Source: Piscirickettsiaceae bacterium NZ-RLO1 (GTDB taxonomy: Bacteria; Pseudomonadota; Gammaproteobacteria; Piscirickettsiales; Piscirickettsiaceae). From it: 55,147 nt of DNA. Position 1 is the stretch's first letter, and every line of letters begins with the position of its first letter. This document shows, in pieces, positions 47,846 to 55,147 of the stretch. Under the pieces are notes generated by a model. That model was not told the DNA's origin. It made no database searches and saw nothing but the letters and a program-made list of their open reading frames with translations. Both the position numbers and the translations under genes were made by a program. The stretch spans positions 1 through 55,147 of the forward strand of contig LVCQ01000002.1 in NCBI GenBank assembly GCA_001644975.1, read 5' to 3'.

Positions 47846-49213
47846 TTACAAGATATAGCGACTTAAGTCTTCATTGTGTGTCAGCTCAGATAGGGCATCA
47901 ACCACATAACCCTCGTCGATTATTAATGTTTCACCTTGACAGTCTGAAGCACGATAAGAAATATCATCTAACAAGCGCTCAAGCACTGTATGCAAGCGAC
48001 GCGCACCAATATTTTCCATTTGTTCATTCGCTTGAAAGGCAATTTCAGCAATTTTTTCCACTCCAGCATCAGTGAAATCCAAGGTCACTCCTTCTGTTAG
48101 CATTAAGGCTTTATATTGCTTAACTAACGACGCATCTGGTTCAGTTAAAATACTGACAAAATCTTCTGGTGTTAATGAGCTTAGTTCCACACGGATCGGA
48201 AAACGTCCCTGCAATTCTGGAATCAGATCAGAGGGTTTCGCTAAGTGAAAAGCGCCTGAGGCGACAAATAAAATATGATCTGTTTTAATCATGCCATATT
48301 TAGTCGATACAGTTGACCCTTCAACTAAAGGCAATAAATCACGCTGTACTCCTTCACGAGATACATCACCGCCACTGCCGCCATTACTATCTGAGCGCTT
48401 AGTGATTTTGTCAATTTCATCGATAAAGACAATACCGTTTTGCTCTACATTCTCAACAGCCGCCAGCTTCACTTCTTCTTCATTGACAAGCTTTGCTGCC
48501 TCTTCCTCGCGCAAGCGTTTTAACGCATCAACCACTTTCATTTTGCGCTCTTTTTTATTACCCGAATTGCCCATATTCTGAAACATGCTCTGCAATTGGT
48601 TGGTCATCTCTTCCATGCCCGGCGGTGCCATAATCTCAACGCCAACCGGTGTGCTGGTCACTTCGATACTAATTTCTTTATCATCGAGTTGTCCTTCGCG
48701 CAGCCTTTTTCGAAACACCTGACGTGCCGTTGAGTCATCCTGATCAGCGCTTGTTGATTCTGGCTCATTGGCAAAGCCCATTGTCGAGCTGCCGCGCGCC
48801 GGCGGCAATAGTACATCAAGTACACGCTCTTCAGCAGCTGATTCAGCGCGATCTTTCACTTTTTCCATAGCGCTTTCGCGTGTTTGCTTAACCGCCATTT
48901 CCATCAAATCACGAATAATCGACTCAACATCACGGCCCACATAACCGACTTCAGTAAATTTAGTCGCTTCAACTTTAATAAATGGCGCTTTAGCCAAACG
49001 CGCCAGACGACGAGCAATTTCTGTTTTACCCACTCCCGTTGGCCCGATCATTAAAATATTTTTGGGTGTCACTTCAGTACGCATCACATCATCTAACTGC
49101 ATACGGCGCCAACGGTTACGCATAGCGATAGCAACCGCACGCTTAGCATCCGCCTGACCAATAATATGTTTATCTAATTCATGCACAATTTCTTTCGGTG
49201 TCATAGTTGACAT
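47846..49213 (-). CDS. hslU: ATP-dependent protease ATPase subunit HslU
   Basis: The 455-residue AAA+ unfoldase feeds substrates to HslV. It has [20 protein letters not shown], Walker [10 protein letters not shown], Walker [12 protein letters not shown], the intermediate domain and the family-specific C-terminus DLSRYIL that inserts between HslV subunits. It lies 10 bases after hslV. The [20 protein letters not shown] sensor-2 region is intact. Confidence 0.97.
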   Translation of the reverse strand: MSTMTPKEIVHELDKHIIGQADAKRAVAIAMRNRWRRMQLDDVMRTEVTPKNILMIGPTGVGKTEIARRLARLAKAPFIKVEATKFTEVGYVGRDVESIIRDLMEMAVKQTRESAMEKVKDRAESAAEERVLDVLLPPARGSSTMGFANEPESTSADQDDSTARQVFRKRLREGQLDDKEISIEVTSTPVGVEIMAPPGMEEMTNQLQSMFQNMGNSGNKKERKMKVVDALKRLREEEAAKLVNEEEVKLAAVENVEQNGIVFIDEIDKITKRSDSNGGSGGDVSREGVQRDLLPLVEGSTVSTKYGMIKTDHILFVASGAFHLAKPSDLIPELQGRFPIRVELSSLTPEDFVSILTEPDASLVKQYKALMLTEGVTLDFTDAGVEKIAEIAFQANEQMENIGARRLHTVLERLLDDISYRASDCQGETLIIDEGYVVDALSELTHNEDLSRYIL

Positions 49214-49223
49214 CAGCTCTACC

Positions 49224-49775
49224 TCACTCGGCCGTATTTTCTAATTCTTCAATAGTTAAATTTTGATTGGTATAAATACAGATTTCACCGGCAATATTTA
49301 AACTTTTCTCAACGATATCACGCGCACCTAAATCAGTATTTTCAAGCAGCGCGCGTGCACTCGCTCGCGCATAAGAAGAGCCAGATCCAATCGACGTCAT
49401 CCCTTTTTCAGGCTCTAACACATCCCCATTACCTGAAATTGTTAAAGTCGTTGTTTTGTCTGCCACAATCATCATTGCCTCTAAACGACGCAGCATACGA
49501 TCAGTCCGCCAATCTTTGGCTAAATCAACCGCGGCGCGCACTAAATGACCATGGTGGATTTCCAGCTTCGCTTCAAAACGCTCAAGTAATGTAAAGGCAT
49601 CTGCTGTCGAACCTGCGAAACCCGCAATAACTTTGTCTTGATATAAGCGGCGCACTTTACAAATATTTGATTTAGCAACTGTATCACCGAGCGTCGCTTG
49701 ACCATCACCACCCATAACAACTTTATCACCACGGCGCACACATAAAATGGTTGTACCTTTATACTGTTCAGCCAC
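49224..49775 (-). CDS. hslV: ATP-dependent protease peptidase subunit HslV
   Basis: The 183-residue threonine protease is the core of HslUV. The conserved [20 protein letters not shown] puts the catalytic Thr after a seven-residue propeptide (MAEQYKG), as in Burkholderia/Coxiella-type HslV and unlike the E. coli form, which loses only Met. SGNGDVLEP and [20 protein letters not shown] are normal. First gene of hslVU. Confidence 0.96.
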   Translation of the reverse strand: MAEQYKGTTILCVRRGDKVVMGGDGQATLGDTVAKSNICKVRRLYQDKVIAGFAGSTADAFTLLERFEAKLEIHHGHLVRAAVDLAKDWRTDRMLRRLEAMMIVADKTTTLTISGNGDVLEPEKGMTSIGSGSSYARASARALLENTDLGARDIVEKSLNIAGEICIYTNQNLTIEELENTAE

Positions 49776-49855
49776 TATAAACTACCTCGTTTAACGAAAA
49801 TTACAGATCATTATCAATTAATTCAGTGTTCAATACAGTTTCAGCGAGTTTGCGT

Positions 49856-50971
49856 TTATTGCCGCTTTAATAACCCAGGCTGGATGCTGGCGTCTTGCAA
49901 TTGACGACGCACCTTTTCAGCCTCACGCTTACTTGTAAATGGCCCCAGCATCACACGATGCCACTGCTGACCTGACTGAAGCTTTACGATGGATAGATAG
50001 GGATGAAGTTGAAGATTTTCAAGGCGCTGCTGTAATTCTTGTGCATCTTTATTATTGCGAAACGACGCAATTTGCAAAACATACTGATTTTCCTGAGCCT
50101 TTTTTTGCGAAGGTGAAGCAGTTAGAGCTTTTGTTTTCTCAGCTGCGGTTACATCTTGCCGCTTCGCAGGACTCCATACTTCCTGTTTAGGCAAAATTGT
50201 ATAAAATTCAAATTTAGGTGCCTGAGACGCTGATTTAACTTGCCTAACTGCCTTCTGGCCAGCCACTTGTTTATTAGTAACTGAGACTGAGTTGGCTTTA
50301 ATCTCAGTACTATTATTAGATGCCCCAGACTGGTTTAGCTCTACACTGACACGCTGACTTTGCACAGACACAGCTGCACCTGCTAACTGAGTTTGCCTAT
50401 CAGAACCAGACAACAGCATGGGTCTTAAAAAATAAAAGTAACCCAGTCCAGCGAATAAGCAAAGCGCTAAAATGCCACACAATAGCCAGCCGAACGTCGG
50501 CAACCCATGGGCATGCTCTGAGCTAAAGCGGCCAAACGCTGGTGCAGATAAACGTTTAGACTGTCTTGATGATCGTTTCCGTCTTAGGTTTGATTTTAAC
50601 TTTAAACTTAGGTTGAGTTTTCGCTGATGCTCACGTTGGCCTTCAGATAAAGCGTTACTATAAGCTGTGTTTGTTGATTTTTTTGCTCGTTGCACTTTCT
50701 GCTCTACTAACAATGAATCGGCAGATACTTCCGAAGGTGAAAACCGCCAATCAGCCGCCCGTTTATTTTCACGCTGAGCGAACAATGCTCGGCGCTTTTT
50801 TGCATACTGACCAAATTCAGCCTGACGACGGGCAAGGCGCTCCTTTTGCAATATTTCACGCTTTTTTTCTTTTTGACGCACCACCTGATCAAGATGGCGC
50901 CTACGCTCATCTTGCTCACGGCGTCGCTCATCTAAGTAGCTTTGGCGCTTTTTCCGATGATCTTTTATCAT
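49856..50971 (-). CDS. ftsN: SPOR-domain division protein, FtsN-like
   Basis: The protein has a strongly charged cytoplasmic N-terminus of about 155 residues, one membrane helix (WLLCGILALCLFAGLGYFYF), a Gln/Ser/Lys-rich periplasmic linker and a C-terminal SPOR domain (YVLQIASFRNNKDAQELQQR, WHRVMLGPFTSKREAEKVRR). Position between argS and hslV is that of ftsN in Pseudomonas-type genomes. FtsN activates septal wall synthesis. The cytoplasmic part is much longer than in FtsN (about 30) and rich in Arg. Start at ATG 50971, right after the argS stop; the frame reaches 51022 only through argS. Confidence 0.75.
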   Translation of the reverse strand: MIKDHRKKRQSYLDERRREQDERRRHLDQVVRQKEKKREILQKERLARRQAEFGQYAKKRRALFAQRENKRAADWRFSPSEVSADSLLVEQKVQRAKKSTNTAYSNALSEGQREHQRKLNLSLKLKSNLRRKRSSRQSKRLSAPAFGRFSSEHAHGLPTFGWLLCGILALCLFAGLGYFYFLRPMLLSGSDRQTQLAGAAVSVQSQRVSVELNQSGASNNSTEIKANSVSVTNKQVAGQKAVRQVKSASQAPKFEFYTILPKQEVWSPAKRQDVTAAEKTKALTASPSQKKAQENQYVLQIASFRNNKDAQELQQRLENLQLHPYLSIVKLQSGQQWHRVMLGPFTSKREAEKVRRQLQDASIQPGLLKRQ

Positions 50972-50972
50972 T

Positions 50973-52724
50973 TTACATTGCTTGAGGTGCAGAAATTCCG
51001 AGTAACTCCAAGCCGTTGGCAAGCACCTGCTGAACGGCCAAAATTAAACATAATCGCGCCTGACAAAGCACTGTATCCTCAACTAAAAATTGGTGTGCAT
51101 TATAATAAGTATGAAGCCCATTTGCTAAATCTCGCAAGTAATTTGCCAAAAGATGCGGCTCATGATTCACAGCCGCATTACCTAGTAATTCAGGATACAT
51201 AGCCAAACGCTTTAATAAGTCAATCTCTTGAGACTCAACGAGGCGATCTCGCGATGCTAACCCTAATTCAGTATTAAGCTCAACATGTTTCTCCGTCATT
51301 TGACGCAGTACACTACAAATACGCGCATGCGCGTATTGAATATAATACACTGGATTATCATTCGATTTAGATTTAGCAAGATCAAGATCAAAATCAAGCG
51401 GTTGCTCAAATTTACGCATAACATAAAAGAAACGCGCCGCATCATTACCTACTTCATCGCGTAACTCACGCAAGCTTACAAAAGAACCACTGCGTGTGGA
51501 CATTTGCACTTGCTGGCCACCACGATAAAGGCTAACAAATTGACCAAGTAACACATGATAATCATCAGCCTGTGCTCCTAAGGCTTGCATAGCCGCGCGC
51601 ATCCGTGCCACATAGCCATGATGATCTGCGCCAAACAAGTCAATTACTAAATTATGACCACGGTCGAGCTTATCCATATGATAAGCGATATCTGGGGTAA
51701 AATACGTCTGCTGGCCATTGTTACGTACCAATACACGGTCTTTATCATCACCAAACTCAGTAGACCTAAACCAGATTGCACCCTCATCTTGATAAGTGTA
51801 ACCACCTTGCTCCAAGCGATTTAGCGCTTTTGTAACCGCACCACGATCGACCAGGCTTTTCTCTGAGAACCAACGATCAAACTCAACACCAAACTCGACT
51901 AAATCATCTTTAATATCATCCAACACACGTTCTAACGCGGCTTTAAAAATAATCTGATAATCATCACCTAATAATGCGTTGGCTCGCTGAATTAACCCAT
52001 CGATATGCAGCTCTTTATTTTCTTCTGTATTCGGACAAACAGTCTCATAAACATCAGCAAGATCACGTACAAAACGATCTTGGTGTGCTTCAGTGAGTTC
52101 TTTGGCAATTGCAAAAATATAATCACCTCGATAACCATTTAATGGGAACTCAAAAGACTGGCCAGCCAGTTCAAGGTAACGCAACCAAGTTGATGTGGCC
52201 AAAATATCCATCTGACGCCCACTATCATTCACATAATACTCACGATAAACCTCAGCGCCTGCCGCTTGTAGTAAGTTACCCACCACCGCGCCCATCGCCG
52301 CCCAGCGACCGTGCCCGACATGTAAAGGTCCTGTCGGGTTGGCAGAAACAAACTCTAAAATAACTTTTTTATCAATCAGCACATCACTACGACCGTAACG
52401 CTGTTGCTGATTTAAAATCTCAGCGATAACATTACTTTGCGCTTTTGCATTCAAAAAGAAATTAATAAATCCCGGACCTGCGATTTCAACCTTAGTCACA
52501 TGCTCAGAAACCGGTAAGGCCGCAACAATTTTTTCAGCCAACTGGCGTGGCGCACAACCGGCAACACGTGCAAGCATCATCGCTACATTACTTGCCCAAT
52601 CTCCATGACTCTTATCTTTAGTGCGGTCAATATGCAACTGGATAGATAAGCCCTTGGGAAGAACCTCATTTGCTTGGAGTACTGTTACCGCTTCACTGAC
52701 TAAATTCTGAATATGTTGTTTCAT
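50973..52724 (-). CDS. argS: Arginyl-tRNA synthetase
   Basis: The 583-residue class I synthetase has FVSANPTGPLHVGHGRWAAM (HIGH motif as HVGH) and the MSTRSGSFVSLRELRDEVGN segment in place of KMSKS, usual for this enzyme. The N-terminal ArgRS-specific domain and the C-terminal anticodon-binding domain (YIQYAHARICSVLRQ...) are complete. ftsN follows directly. The gap upstream (52725-52945) is AT-rich with no gene. Confidence 0.96.
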   Translation of the reverse strand: MKQHIQNLVSEAVTVLQANEVLPKGLSIQLHIDRTKDKSHGDWASNVAMMLARVAGCAPRQLAEKIVAALPVSEHVTKVEIAGPGFINFFLNAKAQSNVIAEILNQQQRYGRSDVLIDKKVILEFVSANPTGPLHVGHGRWAAMGAVVGNLLQAAGAEVYREYYVNDSGRQMDILATSTWLRYLELAGQSFEFPLNGYRGDYIFAIAKELTEAHQDRFVRDLADVYETVCPNTEENKELHIDGLIQRANALLGDDYQIIFKAALERVLDDIKDDLVEFGVEFDRWFSEKSLVDRGAVTKALNRLEQGGYTYQDEGAIWFRSTEFGDDKDRVLVRNNGQQTYFTPDIAYHMDKLDRGHNLVIDLFGADHHGYVARMRAAMQALGAQADDYHVLLGQFVSLYRGGQQVQMSTRSGSFVSLRELRDEVGNDAARFFYVMRKFEQPLDFDLDLAKSKSNDNPVYYIQYAHARICSVLRQMTEKHVELNTELGLASRDRLVESQEIDLLKRLAMYPELLGNAAVNHEPHLLANYLRDLANGLHTYYNAHQFLVEDTVLCQARLCLILAVQQVLANGLELLGISAPQAM

Positions 52725-52945
52725 GGATGACTTTTAACTCTAAATAAAATTCTAAGTTACAAAAATTTAAATAGTAACTAAATAATAAACCTTAAGAATA
52801 CATGCGCTACCGCGCGCTACACTTATACTTTAGGGCACCGTACTATGCTGCACTGTTATAAACACCCTATTCTAACGATATCAATCAATTGAGAACAAGA
52901 GCATTTTGTAACAAAAATTATAATAAAATTTATAATACAAACAGA

Positions 52946-53536
52946 CTAAGACTGATTAAACCAACAATCAAGAACATCACGCGCTTGATCCACACCCGTT
53001 TTTTTTAAAGAAGAAAACAATTGTACTGAAATATCAGCATGATCAGACAACTTTTTCTTCACTGCTAGCAACGTACGCGTTGCCGCACCATGCTTTAGTT
53101 TATCTGATTTTGTTAAAAGGATATGCATCGACAGCCCAGAGGACACTGCCCATGCGATCATCATCTCATCGTAAGGCTTAAACGGGTGACGAATATCCAT
53201 CATTAACACAATGCCTTTTAAGCATTCACGAACTTCCAAATAGCTAGATAAGGTCGCCTGCCACTTTTGTTTCATTGCAACAGGGACCTGTGCAAAACCA
53301 TAGCCAGGAAGATCAACTAAACGGCAGTGTTCGTTAACTGAAAATAAGTTAATTAATTGGGTCCGACCCGGTGTATTACTCGTCCGCGCAAGCTTACTTA
53401 AGCCTGTGATCACATTGATTGCACTTGACTTACCCGCATTAGACCGCCCAGCAAAGGCAACCTCTGCGCCAGTATCACAAGGGAGCTGCCCTAACTGAGC
53501 AGCCCCTAACAAATAGCATGTTGATTGATAGTTCAT
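52946..53536 (-). CDS. engB: Ribosome biogenesis GTPase EngB (YsxC/YihA)
   Basis: The GTPase assists large-subunit assembly. G motifs are visible: G1 GRSNAGKSS, G2 region TPGRTQLINLF, G3 DLPGYG, G4 TKSDKL. The C-terminal SSLKKTGVDQARDVLDCWF is normal. From ATG 53536 it has 196 residues, the usual size. The frame extends to a TTG at 53569, without support. Confidence 0.94.
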   Translation of the reverse strand: MNYQSTCYLLGAAQLGQLPCDTGAEVAFAGRSNAGKSSAINVITGLSKLARTSNTPGRTQLINLFSVNEHCRLVDLPGYGFAQVPVAMKQKWQATLSSYLEVRECLKGIVLMMDIRHPFKPYDEMMIAWAVSSGLSMHILLTKSDKLKHGAATRTLLAVKKKLSDHADISVQLFSSLKKTGVDQARDVLDCWFNQS

Positions 53537-53551
53537 AGAAGGCTGCACCCA

Positions 53552-53574
53552 CTGACCTGTTAAAAACAAGTCAG
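53552..53574 (-). terminator. Hairpin between dksA and engB
   Basis: CTGACTTGTT-TTT-AACAGGTCAG forms a 10-bp stem with one wobble pair and a 3-base loop on the minus strand, 16 bases before the engB start. It lacks a following T-run, so it may be an attenuator or an mRNA-stability element rather than a full terminator. Confidence 0.45.
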
Positions 53575-53623
53575 TTTAACACAGGCCTATTTTTTTGCCG
53601 AGAGGTGCTAAAACATTTAATGA

Positions 53624-54043
53624 CTAAACGTCTCGAACGTCTTTATGTAAACTCTTACGACGCTCTTTAGACTCCTGTGCTTCTACCGATAAGGTGCTTG
53701 TAGGTCGGTACATCAAACGCTGTAAACCAATCATCTCGTCAGTTTCTTCACAAAACCCATAACTTTTATCATCGATGCGTGCTAACGCACGTTCGATATG
53801 CTTAAAGTAATTGGTTTTGCGACTCACAATGCGCAGTTGCAATTGGCGTTGCTCTTCTGCTGCCGCTGCATCTGCTTCATCTGCTGGATTATTTTCCAAC
53901 TCAGTTAAAGCCGCTCTAGCCATGTCGATCTCTTCAAGTGTCTCTTCTTTCTCTTCTTTTAACAAGTGAGCGAAAAACTCGAGCTGTTGATCGTTCATAT
54001 AGTCAGACGCTGGCATTTTTAACAGCTCTTCTTTTGTAATCAC
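53624..54043 (-). CDS. dksA: DksA/TraR family regulator with one zinc-finger cysteine left
   Basis: The protein binds the RNA polymerase secondary channel with ppGpp. The coiled-coil domain is intact, including the tip DEADAA (DxxDxA motif). The zinc-finger region keeps YGFCEETDEMIGLQRLMYRP, then TSTLSVEAQE, where E. coli has CESC and CIDC; so only one of four cysteines remains, a zinc-independent, DksA2-like form. Start is GTG 54043 after GGAGAGG; the upstream ATG 54091 overlaps the promoter -10 box. From the GTG it has 139 residues. Confidence 0.88.
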   Translation of the reverse strand: MITKEELLKMPASDYMNDQQLEFFAHLLKEEKEETLEEIDMARAALTELENNPADEADAAAAEEQRQLQLRIVSRKTNYFKHIERALARIDDKSYGFCEETDEMIGLQRLMYRPTSTLSVEAQESKERRKSLHKDVRDV

Positions 54044-54090
54044 GATGCCTCTCCTTCTATCGCGTTGCAGGTTATCGTTCTTAGCACCCA

Positions 54091-54119
54091 ATAGTAATCA
54101 CTCTTAGTCGCTAGTGCAA
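54091..54119 (-). promoter_or_regulatory. dksA promoter
   Basis: On the minus strand TTGCAC (54119-54114) and TACTAT (54096-54091) are separated by exactly 17 bases, a good sigma-70 promoter. Transcription would start near 54084, giving a leader of about 40 bases before the GTG at 54043. Confidence 0.65.
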
Positions 54120-54183
54120 TTCTTTCCTGATTGCGTTACCCTAGCCTGCGCTAACAAACATTCTTAAACAATAGCATTAGACC

Positions 54184-54798
54184 ATGAAAATGAGAAATTA
54201 TCACAGCCACATTCTAAAAATTCATGAAAAAGAACAGGGTTGGCGCAAACTTAAAACACCCAATATGCCTTTAGACATAGAAATTGGCTGCGGTGTTGGT
54301 ATGCACCCGTTACTTTATGCCAGTGCCCATCCTGAACGATTTTTAATCGCCATTGAGAAAACACGTGAAAAATTTGGCAAGTTTTCTAAAAAAAATAACA
54401 ACATAGGCCCTTATCAAAACTTATTACCCGTTCATGGCAATAGTACCTACTGGCTCCCCCAACATATTGGCAGCCAAGAAGTAGATCAGTACTTTATTCT
54501 TTACCCTTGCCCTTATCCTAAGGCTGCACAAGCAAATAAACGCTGGTTCAACATGCCCTTTATGGCCTATCTCATCGAGACATTAAAGCCTGGAGGCACC
54601 ATTACGCTAGTCACCAATGAAAAGTTTTACTTCGATGAGGCCTGCCAACGAGCTCAAGACACTTGGGGGCTCGCTCTACAAGAGTCTAGACTACTACCTC
54701 AAGACTTTCTCGCTCGTACCCATTTTGAAAAAAAATACCTAGAACGGCAAGAACACTGCTATCAACTGGTCGTTCAAAAACAAAATTCAGCGCCTTAA
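54184..54798 (+). CDS. TrmB-like SAM-dependent methyltransferase with altered DPW motif
   Basis: The 204-residue protein resembles tRNA (guanine-46-N7) methyltransferase along its length: IEIGCGVGMHPLLYASAHPE (SAM motif), FLIAIEKTREKFGKF, PYPKAAQANKRWFNMPFMAY, LKPGGTITLVTNEKFYFDEA and RTHFEKKYLER near the end. In TrmB the motif is FPDPWxKxRHxKRR; here it is YPCPYPKAAQANKRW, so the catalytic Asp is Cys. It is shorter than TrmB (about 240). Either a divergent TrmB or a paralogue with another substrate. It diverges from dksA. Confidence 0.7.
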   Translation: MKMRNYHSHILKIHEKEQGWRKLKTPNMPLDIEIGCGVGMHPLLYASAHPERFLIAIEKTREKFGKFSKKNNNIGPYQNLLPVHGNSTYWLPQHIGSQEVDQYFILYPCPYPKAAQANKRWFNMPFMAYLIETLKPGGTITLVTNEKFYFDEACQRAQDTWGLALQESRLLPQDFLARTHFEKKYLERQEHCYQLVVQKQNSAP

Positions 54799-54876
54799 CT
54801 CAACTTAAGACGCTGACCCACTATTTTACTCATATTTTTAGTACTTAATTATCAAATTAATTATTTTAAATACTTA

Positions 54877-55147
54877 GGCTCCGTTGACATTTCCATATAA
54901 CTCATGAGAATAAGTAGTATTTTGCTTGGAAGCAATGATGCGAAAATTATTAGAACAAAAGCAGAGGGACGAAATCTATTTATTCTTAAAAGACTTCCCA
55001 GGCATTTACTGTGGCTCAGAAAGAAAGTGTCGTTTATTTATCGAAGCCGTTATATGGATTCTCCGTACGGGCTCTCAATGGCGTTACCTACCGGAACATT
55101 ATGGATATTGGAATAGTGTTTATAAACGGTTTAGCCGTTGGAGTAGC
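54877..55147 (+). mobile_element. Left end of an IS5-family insertion sequence
   Basis: GGCTCCGTTGACATTTCC at about 54877-54894 looks like the left inverted repeat, preceded by TTA, which may be part of the target-site duplication. The transposase frame starts within, and the element runs off the window. The right end is not visible, so its size is unknown. Confidence 0.65.
54935..55147 (+). CDS. IS5-family transposase, N-terminal part
   Basis: The frame from ATG 54935 (MMRKLLEQKQRDEIYLFLKD) continues with GIYCGSERKCRLFIEAVIWI, LRTGSQWRYLPEHYGYWNSV and YKRFSRWSS, the N-terminal DUF4096-type region of IS5/IS1031-group transposases. It stays open to the window edge. A 70-codon frame at 54904 is only its shadow. 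IS5-group transposases are often made from two overlapping frames with programmed slippage; the shift point is beyond the edge. Confidence 0.85.
   Translation, partial: MMRKLLEQKQRDEIYLFLKDFPGIYCGSERKCRLFIEAVIWILRTGSQWRYLPEHYGYWNSVYKRFSRWSS

Noticed and set aside
54044-54091. Upstream ATG start for dksA
   Set aside because: The codon overlaps the -10 box of a well-spaced promoter and the added residues do not match the family.
54904-55116. 70-residue ORF at the right edge
   Set aside because: It is an out-of-frame shadow of the IS5-type transposase whose frame begins at 54935.

Overview
The window is a piece of a low-GC (roughly 40% by eye) gammaproteobacterial chromosome. Three conserved gene orders support this: ygfB/ubiH/ubiI facing zapA, 6S RNA and the formyl-THF cyclo-ligase gene; a long minus-strand block leuS-lptE-holA-nadD-rsfS-rlmH-mrdA-rodA-mltB-(rlpA-like)-dacA-dat-lipB-lipA; and argS-ftsN-hslV-hslU-DUF971-ubiE-ubiJ-ubiB. 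Two chemotaxis receptors, ubiquinone synthesis and insertion-sequence debris fit an aquatic or host-associated gammaproteobacterium. A Piscirickettsia-like member of the Thiotrichales is my best guess. It is an inference from gene content, not a proven identification.

Layout. 1-2.3 kb: the 3' end of an unknown gene, a CMD-family protein without its usual cysteines, and argD. 2.4-6.7 kb: nrdA-nrdB (class Ia ribonucleotide reductase) behind possible NrdR boxes. 6.7-8.4 kb: a frameshifted YegP/DUF1508-like gene, a 53-codon ORF, phhB and an IHF-beta gene. 8.4-11.9 kb: a response-regulator/TPR protein diverging from a WD40-type lipoprotein and a coiled-coil protein. 11.9-18.8 kb: ubiI, ubiH, ygfB, then a small coiled-coil gene, zapA, 6S RNA, fau, an EVE-domain gene and an mcp. 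18.8-20.8 kb: cysQ, nudE, hslR.

20.8-27.1 kb is the accessory part, AT-rich and damaged. It holds an unknown gene cut by one in-frame amber codon, a wrecked IS1595-type transposase, a coiled-coil repeat gene whose tail lies in another frame, and then an intact puuE-like deacetylase, a GNAT acetyltransferase and a methyltransferase behind a run of dyad symmetries. 27.1-41.2 kb is the envelope and housekeeping operon block. 41.2-43.8 kb has two small membrane proteins and a second mcp. 43.8-52.7 kb carries hinT, ubiB-ubiJ-ubiE, hslUV, an ftsN-like gene and argS. 52.9-54.8 kb has engB, a dksA with only one of the four zinc-finger cysteines, and a TrmB-like methyltransferase with an altered active-site motif. 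The window ends inside an IS5-type transposase.

How the parts work together: UbiI, UbiH, UbiE, UbiJ and UbiB cover most aerobic ubiquinone ring modifications. RodA, PBP2, MltB, DacA, the SPOR protein and FtsN form a cell-shape and division set. HslUV, Hsp15, DksA and 6S RNA serve stress and global control. I found no complete new defence system. The most unusual material is the decaying 20.8-24.2 kb segment, together with several proteins that keep their fold but have lost metal- or redox-binding residues.
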